A DNA stretch of 64,000 nt from Streptomyces sp. NBC_00224 (GCF_041435195.1 NZ_CP108106.1:5180501-5244500); one strand, 5' to 3'. Shown: positions 26,572 to 38,103, counted from the first letter of the stretch. A program made the numbers and translations. The notes: generated from the sequence alone by a model not told the origin.

Positions 26572-27197
26572 GTTCCCGCGTTACCCGACCTCTTCGCGCC
26601 GGCCCTCTCCCGGGCATGCGCGGAGCCGGTTACCGATTTCGTGGGGAACAAGCGGGCCCGGTGGCATTCCGTCGCCGCCGCGTCCACCAGCCGGACGAGG
26701 TCGGGGGTGCCCCCACCGCCCCCGTCGCCCTTCGGTCCGGCGAATCCGGTGAAAGCCGGAAGGGTTGCTTCTACCTCGCACCCCGGCTCGGGAGGCCGCA
26801 GCCACACGGCGGTCTCCCGCGAGCCGTCCCGATCGGGCGGCACACTCCAGCCGGTCGGTACGGGAGCGGTGATCCGGCCGCCGGCGCCGATGGCCGACAG
26901 GTCCAGGGCGACCCCGCCCCACTCCAGCCAGTCGAGCAGCCCCGGCAGCTCCTCCGCGCTGCCCGCGGCGACCAGGAACCGCATCCGGCGCCCCACGAGG
27001 GCGACGGGGCCCGTGCGTCCGTACCGTCCCAGCAGGGCGGCACCGGCCGGCGCCGGGAGGTCGAGCACGTCGAAGCGCAGCCCCGTCAGGAGCCGCACCG
27101 GCGGTCCAGGCACCACGGCCCAGCCGAGCTCCCGCTCGTACCACTGGACGAGCGGACGGCCGAGCGGGGCTCGGGGGCAGGGCACGGTGAGGGCCAT
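26550..27197 (-). CDS. SCO3374-type conserved hypothetical protein
   Basis: The 215-residue product (MALTVPCPRAPLGRPLVQWYERELGWAVVPGPP...) resembles the Streptomyces family placed between lsr2 and clpC and named after SCO3374. The stretch PLVQWYERELGWAVVPGPPVRLLTGLRFDVLDLP looks like the start of a bifunctional primase/polymerase-like (prim-pol) fold without its catalytic acidic residues. No enzymatic activity is claimed. It is convergent with lsr2, overlapping by 22 bp, and the two share no spacer for a terminator. Confidence 0.75.
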   Translation of the reverse strand: MALTVPCPRAPLGRPLVQWYERELGWAVVPGPPVRLLTGLRFDVLDLPAPAGAALLGRYGRTGPVALVGRRMRFLVAAGSAEELPGLLDWLEWGGVALDLSAIGAGGRITAPVPTGWSVPPDRDGSRETAVWLRPPEPGCEVEATLPAFTGFAGPKGDGGGGGTPDLVRLVDAAATECHRARLFPTKSVTGSAHARERAGAKRSGNAGTQPLAFS

Positions 27198-27408
27198 GTC
27201 CGGAGCAACTCCTGAAACGCCCCAGGGTTACGCAGGGTTTCCGGACGGGTGCGTTCCGTAGGCACATCGGGGGCGCGCGGGAGCATTCGGCGGCGCAAGT
27301 GTGTTCGCCCGTAGCTGAGGGAACCGGGGCGCGCCGCATGGACTGTCAGTGCTTACGGGTAAGACATTCCTAGTGGGGAGGGGCGAGAAGCTCGCCGGGC
27401 CGTCTCGC

Positions 27409-27422
27409 GTTCGCCATCGGCG
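27409..27422. promoter_or_regulatory. ClgR box upstream of clpC
   Basis: GTTCGC-CATCG-GCG matches the published ClgR consensus GTTCGC-N5-GCG exactly. A near match (GTTCGC-N5-GCT) is at 27303-27316. ClgR activates clp protease genes in Streptomyces. Confidence 0.75.
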
Positions 27423-27453
27423 TACTGGAGACAGGGGTATCTGCTTGGCCTGC

Positions 27454-27480
27454 GGGAACATCGTCTCGCACCATCGAGTT
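27454..27480 (+). promoter_or_regulatory. Candidate SigR-type promoter of clpC
   Basis: GGGAAC (27454-27459) and GTT (27478-27480) are separated by 18 bp, matching the SigR/SigH form GGAA[TC]-N18-GTT. It would start a transcript near 27486 with a leader of about 160 nt before clpC, and the ClgR box lies upstream at an activating distance. Confidence 0.6.
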
Positions 27481-27647
27481 GGAGCAGTTGTCGACTGTTC
27501 GGCAGCAAGTTTCCCCGCCTGGGCGGGGGTGATCGGGTCGGATGTCGGCAGTTGGAATGAGCTGTCCCGTCCCACGGGACTAGCATGCGGAAGGACAGGG
27601 AGGGGACCGACCCCTTACTGCCCGACCGCTCTGAGGAGCGATTAACG

Positions 27648-30173
<2,526 letters not shown>

Positions 30174-30193
30174 CCTCCGCAGGCTCGCCTTGA

Positions 30194-30235
30194 GGGGCTG
30201 CCCTGGTCCGTACGGGACCGGGGCAGCCCCTTTTT
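30194..30235 (+). terminator. Rho-independent terminator of clpC
   Basis: A 16-bp stem (30194-30209 with 30215-30230, one G-T pair) with loop GTACG and five T separates clpC from the convergent NACHT gene ending at 30247. Confidence 0.9.
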
Positions 30236-30246
30236 CGTGCGTACGG

Positions 30247-33200
30247 TCAGAGGGGGCGGCCGTTCACGGTGACGGTCACTCCGGTCAGCGTGCGGAGGGC
30301 TTTGCGCTCTTCACGGCTCAGCTCCGGTCTGGTGAGATCCGTGAGATTCAGCGTTTCCAGCGAGGGGAACGGCCGGGGCAGGTGCCGGTAATCGACGACG
30401 GTGTTCGACACGTTCAGATGGACTGTGCGGATCTGCGGGCAAGGTGGGCCACTGAGGAGCTCCGACGGAATGCCCACCTTGAGGTCCAAAGACGTGAGCC
30501 TCGGCATTCTCGCCACCTGAGCGAGGAGACCGGCCGGGTCCGATGCCCCCTGCGCCGACAAGCGCGACAGCCCCTGCCATGCATCCAGCCCGCTCGGATC
30601 TCCCAGCACGCCCACGTACAGGTCCGTGACTCCGATGTGCACTGGTATCGCTGCCAAGCCGATGGCTCCCATTCCGATGAGGTGGAGGGATTCGAGGGCT
30701 GTGAGCTCTGTAAGAGCGGAGAAGTCTTCGAGGATGGAGCAGTGGGCAACGGTCAGCCGACGAAGTCCATGGACACCACGGAGGAAGGAAAGGCTGGACA
30801 CGGCACCGTTGGACCTCATGCCTACGGAGCGCAGAGTCAGGTTGCTCAGGGGACCGGTCAGTTCCTCGGTGGTGAAGTCCCCCGTGATGGACACATCTTG
30901 GACGGCCGGGAGACGGCGAAGCTCTTCCAGCTGGTCTTTCGATGTGATGCGCAACGGGATGCCTGCCCATGAGATCTGCGAGAGCACCTCGCGCGCGTAT
31001 GCGGCGGTGGGGTAGCGATCCCATGCGCTCGCGAACTCATGCGCCGCCACATGACCGTGAGAGGCCCAGGCGCGCGCGTAGGGGATGGCTTCGCCCCCGC
31101 CGATCCTGTTGATGAGCGCGGCAATACCGCCCGACCCGGATGAATAGGCCTCGATGGCATCCGGCATGGGCAACTGCGGGAGCAGAGCAGGGCCGAGTCG
31201 AGCCAGTAAAGAGATCATGGATGAACGCGTCGGTGGCAACAGGGCCGCGATGCTCCGTTTCACCCGTTCGCTGGTCTGCTCGTCGAGCCACGCCGCGTGC
31301 TGGGCGCAGAGTGCGGCGAGTACATGGGCGTCGGAGGCCCGTTTCCCCCCTGCTTTCAGCAACCCATTGACCAGAACCGGCAGTTGACTGCGCCCGCAAT
31401 GCCCCGCCGCCAGCAGAATGACGTCCTGCCACTGTTCCTCCGTGGCGTGCTGGACCAACTCCTTGATGTGGTCGTCCTCCACCAGCTCCTTCGCCGCCAG
31501 GAAGTCCTGGAACGTGCGGTGCGTGAACTGGTAGACGTCGAGGCCGCGTTCCTGGAGCAGGCCGCTGCGGTTGAGGAGGTGGCGCAGGACCGCCTCCGGG
31601 GTGCCCTGGTCCCGTACGCGCTGCATCCCCGGCAGGGCCCGCAGGATCTGAAGGCCGGCCTGTTCCGCCGTGAACTCCGTCTGCCCCTCCCGCACCAGCC
31701 ACACCGCGATCCGCTGGAGCAGCTGCGTGGACTCCTCCACCGTGAGGGTGATCCGCTCCGGCGCGCCGACCTTGCGGCGCTCGTCGCGGTTGCCGAGGAG
31801 CATGCGCAGGGCCGACTGGTACAGGTCCCAGCGGGTCTTCGGCAGGAAGCCCTGGCGCAGGCGGTGCAGGGCGCAGATGACCGCGCAGAGCAGGGGCGTA
31901 CGGGCGAGGGCGGCCAGTGCCGCGTTGGTGCGGAACTGGTGGGCGAGGTCCCGCTCCAGCTCGTCCAGCGGCTCGTGCGGGTCGCTGTCAAGCCGGGCCG
32001 CCCGGTGCCAGGCGGTCACGAACGCCTGGATGTCCTCGTCCCGCATCGGCAGCAGCCGCAGCTCCTCGAACTCGGCGCGCCGCAGCCACCCCGGTTCCAC
32101 CGCGAGGGGGCGCACGGTCGCCACGCACCGCACCCGTGGGTAGCGCTCCAGGAGGAGCGAGAGCCAGCGGTGGGCCTCCTCGCGGTCGTCCTGGGGGACC
32201 TCGTCGAGCCCGTCCACGAGCAGCATCGCCCGCCCGGTCTTCAGGACCCGCGCCGCCCAGCCCTCCGGCGCCGCGTCGATCGCCAGGCGTGCGGCGTCCG
32301 GGAGTTGCCCGGGCAGCGGATACGCGCCGCCCTGGGCGCGCAGGGTCCGCAGGGGGACGACGAACGGCACCAGGCCGTTCAGATCGGCCAGTTGGGGTCC
32401 AAGGGTGCCCGCCGCCGCGTGTGCGGCCAGCCACCACACCAGGGTCGTCTTGCCCGCGCCCGCCTCGCCCCGCAGCAGGACGCGCGGGCGGGAGGCGAGC
32501 AGCGCGTCGATGCGCTGGGGTGCCCCGGCGTCGGGAAGGCCGGGCGCGCCGGGCCCCTTCGGCTGTGCCTCCAGGCTCAGATACGCGGTGTCCAGGTCCC
32601 ACTCGGCGTCGTGCCGGTTCAGCTCGTCGAGCCCGAAGATCCGGGTGCGGCGGTACTGGGCGCGCAGGGCCTTGGCGTACTCCTCCTCGTACGCCATGTC
32701 CTCCGCGTACTCGCCGGTGACCTCGGGAAGCGGCGTCACGGGCGCGCCGTAATCGGCGCACCCGTTGGTGAAGTCCTCGTGTGTGACGAGGGCCGCCATC
32801 GGTACGCACTCCAGGCGCCGGTGGCCGCGCCCCTCGGGCACCTTCCTGACCAGGCCGATCACGGTGTCGCCGCCCGTGAACACGGGCGCGCCGGACAGCC
32901 CGGCGAGCGGGGAGCCGCCGTCGCGTCGCTCGGTCGCGGGCGGGCGGTCGAACTCGAAGGTCATCGTCTGGCGCATGCGGCCCGCGACGGGCAGGACGGT
33001 CCCGGTGAACTGGTCGAGGTCCAGCCGGTTGCCGTCGTACCGCTGGATGTCCGGGAACCCGATGATCTCGCAGTAGGGGAGCGGCCGTTCGGAGGCGACC
33101 CTGCCGAGGCGGGCGCCGGTGGGCCGCGAGAGCCGCCCCCAATCCGGTTGGCACCACAGCAGCGCGGCGTCGAGGACCCTGTTCTGCCAGACCAGATGGC

Positions 33201-33360
33201 ACATGGTCTCCCCGGCCAGCCCGGGGACCGCGACCGTCGCCCTGCTGTCCAGCCCGAGGTGCGCGCAGGTCAGCACCAGCTCGGGGCCGATCAGTACGCC
33301 CGTGCCCTGCATGGCGCCGAACACGGCCACGACATGGCGGGAGCCCTGGAAGCCACTCAC
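30247..33360 (-). CDS. Trypsin-like protease/NACHT ATPase/LRR protein, candidate NLR-like defence effector
   Basis: The 1037-residue product begins with a trypsin-like serine protease domain (residues ~8-195) whose triad is visible: His34 in TCAH, Asp64 in VLDAALL and Ser156 in GLSGAPVF. A NACHT/STAND ATPase follows, with Walker A GEAGAGKTT (Lys304), Walker B LLVDGLDE (~380) and FLPKTRWDLYQSALRMLL, and helical repeats with FTHRTFQDFLAAKELVEDDH. The C-terminal LRR-like part (~800-1037) probably senses the trigger. The GTG start lies in the overlap GTGA with the upstream gene. GC content falls visibly in the C-terminal third (30247 to about 31400). A role in anti-phage immunity is inferred from bacterial NACHT/Avs proteins. 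Confidence 0.85.
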   Translation of the reverse strand: MSGFQGSRHVVAVFGAMQGTGVLIGPELVLTCAHLGLDSRATVAVPGLAGETMCHLVWQNRVLDAALLWCQPDWGRLSRPTGARLGRVASERPLPYCEIIGFPDIQRYDGNRLDLDQFTGTVLPVAGRMRQTMTFEFDRPPATERRDGGSPLAGLSGAPVFTGGDTVIGLVRKVPEGRGHRRLECVPMAALVTHEDFTNGCADYGAPVTPLPEVTGEYAEDMAYEEEYAKALRAQYRRTRIFGLDELNRHDAEWDLDTAYLSLEAQPKGPGAPGLPDAGAPQRIDALLASRPRVLLRGEAGAGKTTLVWWLAAHAAAGTLGPQLADLNGLVPFVVPLRTLRAQGGAYPLPGQLPDAARLAIDAAPEGWAARVLKTGRAMLLVDGLDEVPQDDREEAHRWLSLLLERYPRVRCVATVRPLAVEPGWLRRAEFEELRLLPMRDEDIQAFVTAWHRAARLDSDPHEPLDELERDLAHQFRTNAALAALARTPLLCAVICALHRLRQGFLPKTRWDLYQSALRMLLGNRDERRKVGAPERITLTVEESTQLLQRIAVWLVREGQTEFTAEQAGLQILRALPGMQRVRDQGTPEAVLRHLLNRSGLLQERGLDVYQFTHRTFQDFLAAKELVEDDHIKELVQHATEEQWQDVILLAAGHCGRSQLPVLVNGLLKAGGKRASDAHVLAALCAQHAAWLDEQTSERVKRSIAALLPPTRSSMISLLARLGPALLPQLPMPDAIEAYSSGSGGIAALINRIGGGEAIPYARAWASHGHVAAHEFASAWDRYPTAAYAREVLSQISWAGIPLRITSKDQLEELRRLPAVQDVSITGDFTTEELTGPLSNLTLRSVGMRSNGAVSSLSFLRGVHGLRRLTVAHCSILEDFSALTELTALESLHLIGMGAIGLAAIPVHIGVTDLYVGVLGDPSGLDAWQGLSRLSAQGASDPAGLLAQVARMPRLTSLDLKVGIPSELLSGPPCPQIRTVHLNVSNTVVDYRHLPRPFPSLETLNLTDLTRPELSREERKALRTLTGVTVTVNGRPL

Positions 33361-36300
33361 GACACCTCCACCCCACCGTCCAACACCTCGACCCCCTCCG
33401 GAAGCCGGTCCATTCCGGTCACCGTGTGGCTGGACTGGACGTTGATCTGGAGCAGCGTCGGCGGGGCCGCGAGCTGACTGATGTCGTACTCCCGCTGGTA
33501 CGCCCAGAGGTTCAGGACGTGCAGGCGCGGGAAGAGGTCCGCGAGCCGGGCGAGGGCGGCCGGTGGCACGTGGTCGATCAGGTAGACCTGGAACACGGAC
33601 GGAAGGGCGAGCCCGGCGGGTGCGGCGGACAGTGACGTGCCCGTCACCTGCAAGGTGCGCAGCCGGGGGATACGGGCCACCTCCTCCCACTCCTCGGTGC
33701 TCTCGGGGCTGCTCCACGGCCCGAGGTAGAGGCCGGTCAGGGCCGTGGTGGACCGGGCCAGGCCACGTAGGTCGCCCGCCGCCGACCCGCTGATGTCGAG
33801 GGACTCCAGCGGGGCCGCCGCCGGGAGCGCGGCCGGCGACCAGCTCAGCCGGTCGCCGGTCAGGCCGAGTGCGCGCAGCCGGCGCAACGTCGTGAGCGGG
33901 CTCAGGTCCGCGTTGCCGATCCTGTCCAGCGAGAGCTCTGTCAGCGGCATGTCGCGCAGGGCCGACAGGTCCGTCAACCGGGGGCAGTCGTGCACGCTCA
34001 GGTCCGTGAGCGGGTGCGGGCCCGCCAGGAACGACAGGTCCTCCAGGGTCGGGTTCTCGCGCACCCGCACCCGGGTGAGCGAGGCCTCGGCCGCGTACGC
34101 GCGCAGTGCCTGGGCCGAGACGTCGCCGCGCGCCTCCAGTTGCGGCCGGGTGCCGAGTGCCCGCAGGGCGCGCAGCTGCTCGTCGGAGGTGACGGTGAAG
34201 AAGATGTCCTCGGGGTCGAGCCCGGCGATGACCTCGTCCGCGTACTGCTGGGTGTCGAACCGGCCCCAGGACCAGACGAGCTGGGCCCTCACCCGCCGTG
34301 CCGGGTGGCGGCCGAAGCGGGCCAGGAAGGCGATCGCGCGCTCCGACTCCACGTGCGAGGCGGCGGTGACGACCAGGTCGGCCGTGTACTTGTCCAGCCC
34401 GTCGGGGCCCGGCAGCAGGTCGAGGATCATCGGGCCCGCCGCCGCGAGCGCCCGCGCGGCCACCAGGTCGCGCGGCGGGATCAGCGCGGCCGTGCGCCGC
34501 TCCACCTCGGCCCGTACCTCGGCGGCGAGTTCGGGCGCGTGCTCCAGGCAGGTGGCCGCGAGCAGGTGGACGCGGGTGCGCGCGAGCGTGCCGGAGTGCG
34601 CGTCGCCGTACTTCAGCAGTTCCCCGAACAGCTCCACGCGCTCGCGCGGGCGCGCGTGGGCGACGGCCATCCGGATGACGTCCTCCCACTGGTCGTCGCC
34701 GGAGTGGGCGACGAGCAGCCCGAGGTCGCCGGCCTCCACGGCGGCCCGCGCGCCCAGGTAGTCCTGGAAGGTGCGGTGGATGAAGTCGACGGTGCCGGGG
34801 GCCGGTTCGCGCAGCAGGCCGCTGCGGTGCAGGAAGTGCTCGAAGACGGCCCGCGCGTCGCCGAGCTCGGCCAGCTCCGGTACGGAGGGGAGCAGCTCCG
34901 CGATGACCGTCTCGGCGCGGGTGCGGTCCATCTCGGTGCGGCCGTTGCGGATCAGCCAGTACGCGAGCTGCTGGAGCAGCTGGATCTGCGGCTCCTGGCG
35001 GCGCTCGGGCACCCGCATGTCGCGCTCGCGGTCGCGGCGGATCAGCAGCATGGAGAGCGCCGCGTCGTACAGGTCCTTGCGGCCGTACGGCAGGAAGCCG
35101 CGCCGGTCGCGGTGGAGGGCGCAGATCAGGCCGCACATCAGCGGGTTGGTGGCCAGGCGCCCGAGGTCCGGCTTGGCGCGCACGGCTTCGAGGAGCTGGC
35201 TCTCGTACGCGGTTAGCTCGCCGTCGTCGTCCGCCCCCGCCCGCGCCGCCGTGTGCCAGCGCCGGACGAACGCGGCCACGTCCGCCGGGCCCATCGGGCA
35301 GAGCGTGAGCTCGGTGAAGTCTTCCTCGCCGAGCCAGTCCTCGCCCACCGCCGAGGGGCGCGAGGTGACCAGCCAGCGGTTGCCGGGGTAGGCCTCGATC
35401 AGATCGCTCAGCCACGCCCGGGTGTGGGCGCGTTCGGCGTCCGGGATCTCGTCGATGCCGTCGACCAGGAGCAGACCGCGCCCGTCCTCCAGGACCCTGG
35501 ACTCCCAGCCGGGCGGCTGCTCGCCCGCCAGCGGGGAGCCGACGGCGGCCAGGAAGTCCTTGGGCGCGGGCAGCCGTGCGCCGTGGCGGGTGAGGGTGCG
35601 CAGCGGCAGGACGTAGGGGATGCGGTCGTAGAGGTACGCGGTCCCGTGGTCGAGGTCGTCGCGCGCGGCGGACAGGGCGAGCCACTGGACGAGCGTGGTC
35701 TTGCCGGAACCGGCCTCGCCGCGCAGCAGTACGCGCTCGTGGTCGGCGAGTACGCGGTCGGCGGGGCGGGGAGCGAAGTCCTCCTCGGTGCTCACGGCGC
35801 CCGGCACCGGCGCGCGCTCATCGCGCGTGCGCCACGGCCTGGCGGCGCGCCCCACCACCTCCAGCCTCAGATACGCGGTGTCCAGGGGCCACTTGCGCGG
35901 CGAGTTGGCGAGATCGATCCCGTAGATCGTCAACTTGCCGTGCTTCTTCGCCAGATGCGCCAGATAGCGCGCCTCGAACTTCCCGTCCTCCGCGCCGGGT
36001 CGCGGTGTCCGCGCGATCAACTCGTCCATACGGGCGATGAGTTCGCCCTGTCGACGGCTCTGCTCGACGAGGGTGGCGGGCACGAAGGTGGAGCGCTGGG
36101 TGAAGAAGTTCAGGATGTGCAGACAGGCGGTGTCGAGCAGGCGTACGTAGAAGTGGGTGGCGTCGGCGGAGAGGTGGCGCTCGGGGTGGTCGCCCGCGCG
36201 GCGCAGCTCGCGGGCGAGTTCCCGGTGGCCCAGGGCGACCGCCTCGGCGTCGCTGAGGGTGAGCTCGCCCAGTGCGTGGAGCGTCCGGGCGAGCGCGTCG

Positions 36301-36554
36301 GCCACGGCCCGCTCCTCGTCCGCCGGGACCGGCCGTTCGCCGGACCGCAGGGCGGCTCTGACGAGCTTGGCGGCGAGGGCGCGCAGATCCGCCTGGCCGA
36401 GCGTGCGCTGCTCGCCCCGGAAGGAGACGTACGACGAGATCCGGACCGGTCGGTCGACCAGGCCGGCGCCGGCCGGTTCGGCGGTGAACAGCTTGCGGAT
36501 CAGCGGGGTGACGGCGGCGGACGCGATTTTGGCGGTGAGGAGTCCGGGTTCCAC
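33357..36554 (-). CDS. NACHT ATPase/LRR protein with N-terminal helical domain (NNH1 type)
   Basis: The 1065-residue product starts with a helical domain of about 210 residues (VEPGLLTAKIASAAVTPLIRKLF onward) like the NNH1 domain found before NACHT in many Streptomyces proteins. The NACHT ATPase has Walker A GEAGSGKTT (residues 279-287) and LLLVDGIDE (363-371), followed by VDFIHRTFQDYLGA and helical repeats. The last ~250 residues carry LRR-like units such as LTDLSVHDCPRLTDLSAL. It is clearly paralogous to the next gene, sharing the ATPase and LRR halves but not the N-terminus. I chose the GTG at 36554; TACGCT lies 8 bp upstream, so the message may be leaderless. Confidence 0.85.
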   Translation of the reverse strand: MEPGLLTAKIASAAVTPLIRKLFTAEPAGAGLVDRPVRISSYVSFRGEQRTLGQADLRALAAKLVRAALRSGERPVPADEERAVADALARTLHALGELTLSDAEAVALGHRELARELRRAGDHPERHLSADATHFYVRLLDTACLHILNFFTQRSTFVPATLVEQSRRQGELIARMDELIARTPRPGAEDGKFEARYLAHLAKKHGKLTIYGIDLANSPRKWPLDTAYLRLEVVGRAARPWRTRDERAPVPGAVSTEEDFAPRPADRVLADHERVLLRGEAGSGKTTLVQWLALSAARDDLDHGTAYLYDRIPYVLPLRTLTRHGARLPAPKDFLAAVGSPLAGEQPPGWESRVLEDGRGLLLVDGIDEIPDAERAHTRAWLSDLIEAYPGNRWLVTSRPSAVGEDWLGEEDFTELTLCPMGPADVAAFVRRWHTAARAGADDDGELTAYESQLLEAVRAKPDLGRLATNPLMCGLICALHRDRRGFLPYGRKDLYDAALSMLLIRRDRERDMRVPERRQEPQIQLLQQLAYWLIRNGRTEMDRTRAETVIAELLPSVPELAELGDARAVFEHFLHRSGLLREPAPGTVDFIHRTFQDYLGARAAVEAGDLGLLVAHSGDDQWEDVIRMAVAHARPRERVELFGELLKYGDAHSGTLARTRVHLLAATCLEHAPELAAEVRAEVERRTAALIPPRDLVAARALAAAGPMILDLLPGPDGLDKYTADLVVTAASHVESERAIAFLARFGRHPARRVRAQLVWSWGRFDTQQYADEVIAGLDPEDIFFTVTSDEQLRALRALGTRPQLEARGDVSAQALRAYAAEASLTRVRVRENPTLEDLSFLAGPHPLTDLSVHDCPRLTDLSALRDMPLTELSLDRIGNADLSPLTTLRRLRALGLTGDRLSWSPAALPAAAPLESLDISGSAAGDLRGLARSTTALTGLYLGPWSSPESTEEWEEVARIPRLRTLQVTGTSLSAAPAGLALPSVFQVYLIDHVPPAALARLADLFPRLHVLNLWAYQREYDISQLAAPPTLLQINVQSSHTVTGMDRLPEGVEVLDGGVEVS

Positions 36555-36562
36555 GACGCGCC

Positions 36563-36615
36563 AGCGTAGCCGTGGTCGCGGGACCTTGGTCCCGAAATGG
36601 AAGGACTTAGGTCCC
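36563..36615 (-). promoter_or_regulatory. NACHT operon promoter with two DevR/OsdR-like boxes
   Basis: Read on the minus strand, GGGACC-AA-GGTCCC (36580-36593) within TTCGGGACCAAGGTCCCG matches the DosR/DevR consensus GGGACTWWAGTCCC at 12 of 14 positions. A weaker copy GGGACCTAAGTCC (36603-36615) is centred 22 bp further up. TACGCT (36563-36568) fits a -10 box, and with a 17-bp spacer the -35 falls on the proximal palindrome. This resembles the position of activator sites in the DevR regulon. Confidence 0.65.
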
Positions 36616-36857
36616 GCCGAACGGGCGCGCCCGGTGACAAGGCGCACAGGCCACCGACGGTCTACTACGGCCGATAGCAGCCCATGACCGGTGCCCGGGC
36701 CGAATTCCACCGGTGATCGTTACGGCTTTCGTTAGTAGATGGGTGTTTTGGGGCGGGATGGGGGTGTGGGTTACCAAGGGGTGCAGCCCGGCGCGCCACT
36801 CGTGTGCCGGGCCTGTTCACGCCCCGTCCCTGTCGTCCACCCGGAGGATGTCCCCGC

Positions 36858-37508
36858 ATGTCCCAGCGCTCCGCTTCCCGCACCCCCCGCCCGACCGTCC
36901 TCCGTCTCTGCGCCGCCGCCGTGGGCGCGGGCCTGGGAGCGACGGCCCTGCTGGGTGCCGGGACGGCCGCCGCCGCCGACAAGGCGGGGGCCCCGGGGCT
37001 GGCCGGTGCGGCCGCTTCCGTCGCCGCGCAGGCCGACGCGCAGGCCAAGGCGGCGACGCAGGCCGAGAAGGCGGCGGCCAAGAAGGCCGTGGCGTGGGTG
37101 GACCCGGTGGACACGTACAAGCTCAGCGCCACCTTCGGCACCGGCGGCTCGATGTGGGCGCACAAGCACTCCGGCCAGGACTTCGCGGTGCCGATCGGCA
37201 CCGCGGTCAAGGCCGTGCACGCGGGCACCGTCGTCAAGGCGGGCCCGGGCGGCGGCGGCGACGGCCCGGCGTACGGCAACGCCATCGTGATCCGGCACGC
37301 CGACAACACGTACTCGCAGTACGCGCACCTGTCGCGGATCGACGTCCGCATCGGTCAGACGATCTCGACCGACCAGCGGATCGCGCTCTCCGGCAACACC
37401 GGCAACTCCAGCGGCCCGCACCTGCACTTCGAGATCCGTACGACGGCGAACTACGGCTCGGCCGTGAACCCGGTCGCGTTCCTCCGTACGGCGGGCGTCA
37501 CGGTCTGA
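36858..37508 (+). CDS. Secreted M23-family metallopeptidase
   Basis: The 216-residue product has a twin-Arg-free signal peptide (residues ~1-40, ending AGTAAAA) and a short Ala/Lys helical linker. A LytM/M23 peptidase domain follows: the zinc ligands are His and Asp in HKHSGQDFAVP and His in GPHLHFEI. It should cleave peptide cross-links in peptidoglycan outside the cell. The ATG at 36858 lies 10 bp after GGAGG. The 300-bp region to the divergent NACHT gene holds that operon's promoter; I see no ydaO-type c-di-AMP riboswitch, although such switches precede some cell-wall hydrolases in this genus. Confidence 0.9.
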   Translation: MSQRSASRTPRPTVLRLCAAAVGAGLGATALLGAGTAAAADKAGAPGLAGAAASVAAQADAQAKAATQAEKAAAKKAVAWVDPVDTYKLSATFGTGGSMWAHKHSGQDFAVPIGTAVKAVHAGTVVKAGPGGGGDGPAYGNAIVIRHADNTYSQYAHLSRIDVRIGQTISTDQRIALSGNTGNSSGPHLHFEIRTTANYGSAVNPVAFLRTAGVTV

Positions 37509-37527
37509 CGGCCGCGCGACGGAGGGA

Positions 37528-38088
37528 CTAACTCGCGCCGCTGTGCGCCTGCGTAACAAGATCGATGGCGACTTCGAGGATGGCCTTGCGCCTCTCCTCG
37601 GGGTCGCCTTCTAGGTCCTTGAGGGCGTGCATGCCGACGTGCATGGAGAAGAGCGCGGTGAAACAGCGGATCTGGTCGGTCAGGGGCGCGCCCGGGTCCT
37701 TGATCAGCTCGACCATCGCGAGGACGCGGTCCTTGAAGTTCTCCCCGATGGACAGCTCGCGGACGGTGGCCTGGTTCTCCTGCATGAAGCGGAAGAGCGG
37801 GGCGGCGTCGGTCAGGGCCTCGCTGTAACGTCGCAGAACCTCGATCTTGGATTCCAAGGTCTGGGGCTGCGTCTTGCCCCATTCGAGAAGTTCATCCATC
37901 GGCCGGGTGAGGTCCTCGAAGAGGCTCACCAGGATGTCTTCCTTCGTTTTGAAGTGGTAGTAGAGCGCCGCCTTGGTGACGTCGAGCCGCTCCGCGATCT
38001 CGCGCAGCGAGGTCTTCTCGTACCCCTGCTCACCGAAGAGCTCCAGGGCCACGTCCTGGATGCGCTGGCGGGTGTTGCCTCTGGCCAT
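37528..38088 (-). CDS. TetR-family repressor of the adjacent efflux gene
   Basis: The 186-residue product has an N-terminal TetR helix-turn-helix ([47 protein letters not shown]) and a helical ligand-binding domain. The ATG at 38088 follows GGAGAG. It is divergent from an MFS exporter gene, and a 22-bp inverted repeat in the gap is a clear operator, so it should repress both genes until a drug-like ligand binds. Confidence 0.9.
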   Translation of the reverse strand: MARGNTRQRIQDVALELFGEQGYEKTSLREIAERLDVTKAALYYHFKTKEDILVSLFEDLTRPMDELLEWGKTQPQTLESKIEVLRRYSEALTDAAPLFRFMQENQATVRELSIGENFKDRVLAMVELIKDPGAPLTDQIRCFTALFSMHVGMHALKDLEGDPEERRKAILEVAIDLVTQAHSGAS

Positions 38089-38103
38089 CGAGCTCTCCTG
38101 AAA

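Noticed and set aside
33361..35685. Minus-strand open frame that extends the protease-NACHT gene upstream to 35685.
   Set aside because: It runs through the other NACHT gene in a different frame and its translation is low-complexity Arg/Pro/Gly. The protease domain begins cleanly at the GTG at 33360, coupled to the upstream stop.
30180..36700. NACHT genes as part of a prophage or integrative element.
   Set aside because: No integrase, phage structural gene, tRNA or flanking direct repeat is found; both flanks are core genes.
36555..36857. c-di-AMP (ydaO) riboswitch before the M23 peptidase gene.
   Set aside because: Searched because disA is in the window and such switches precede wall hydrolases; the conserved core motifs are not seen.
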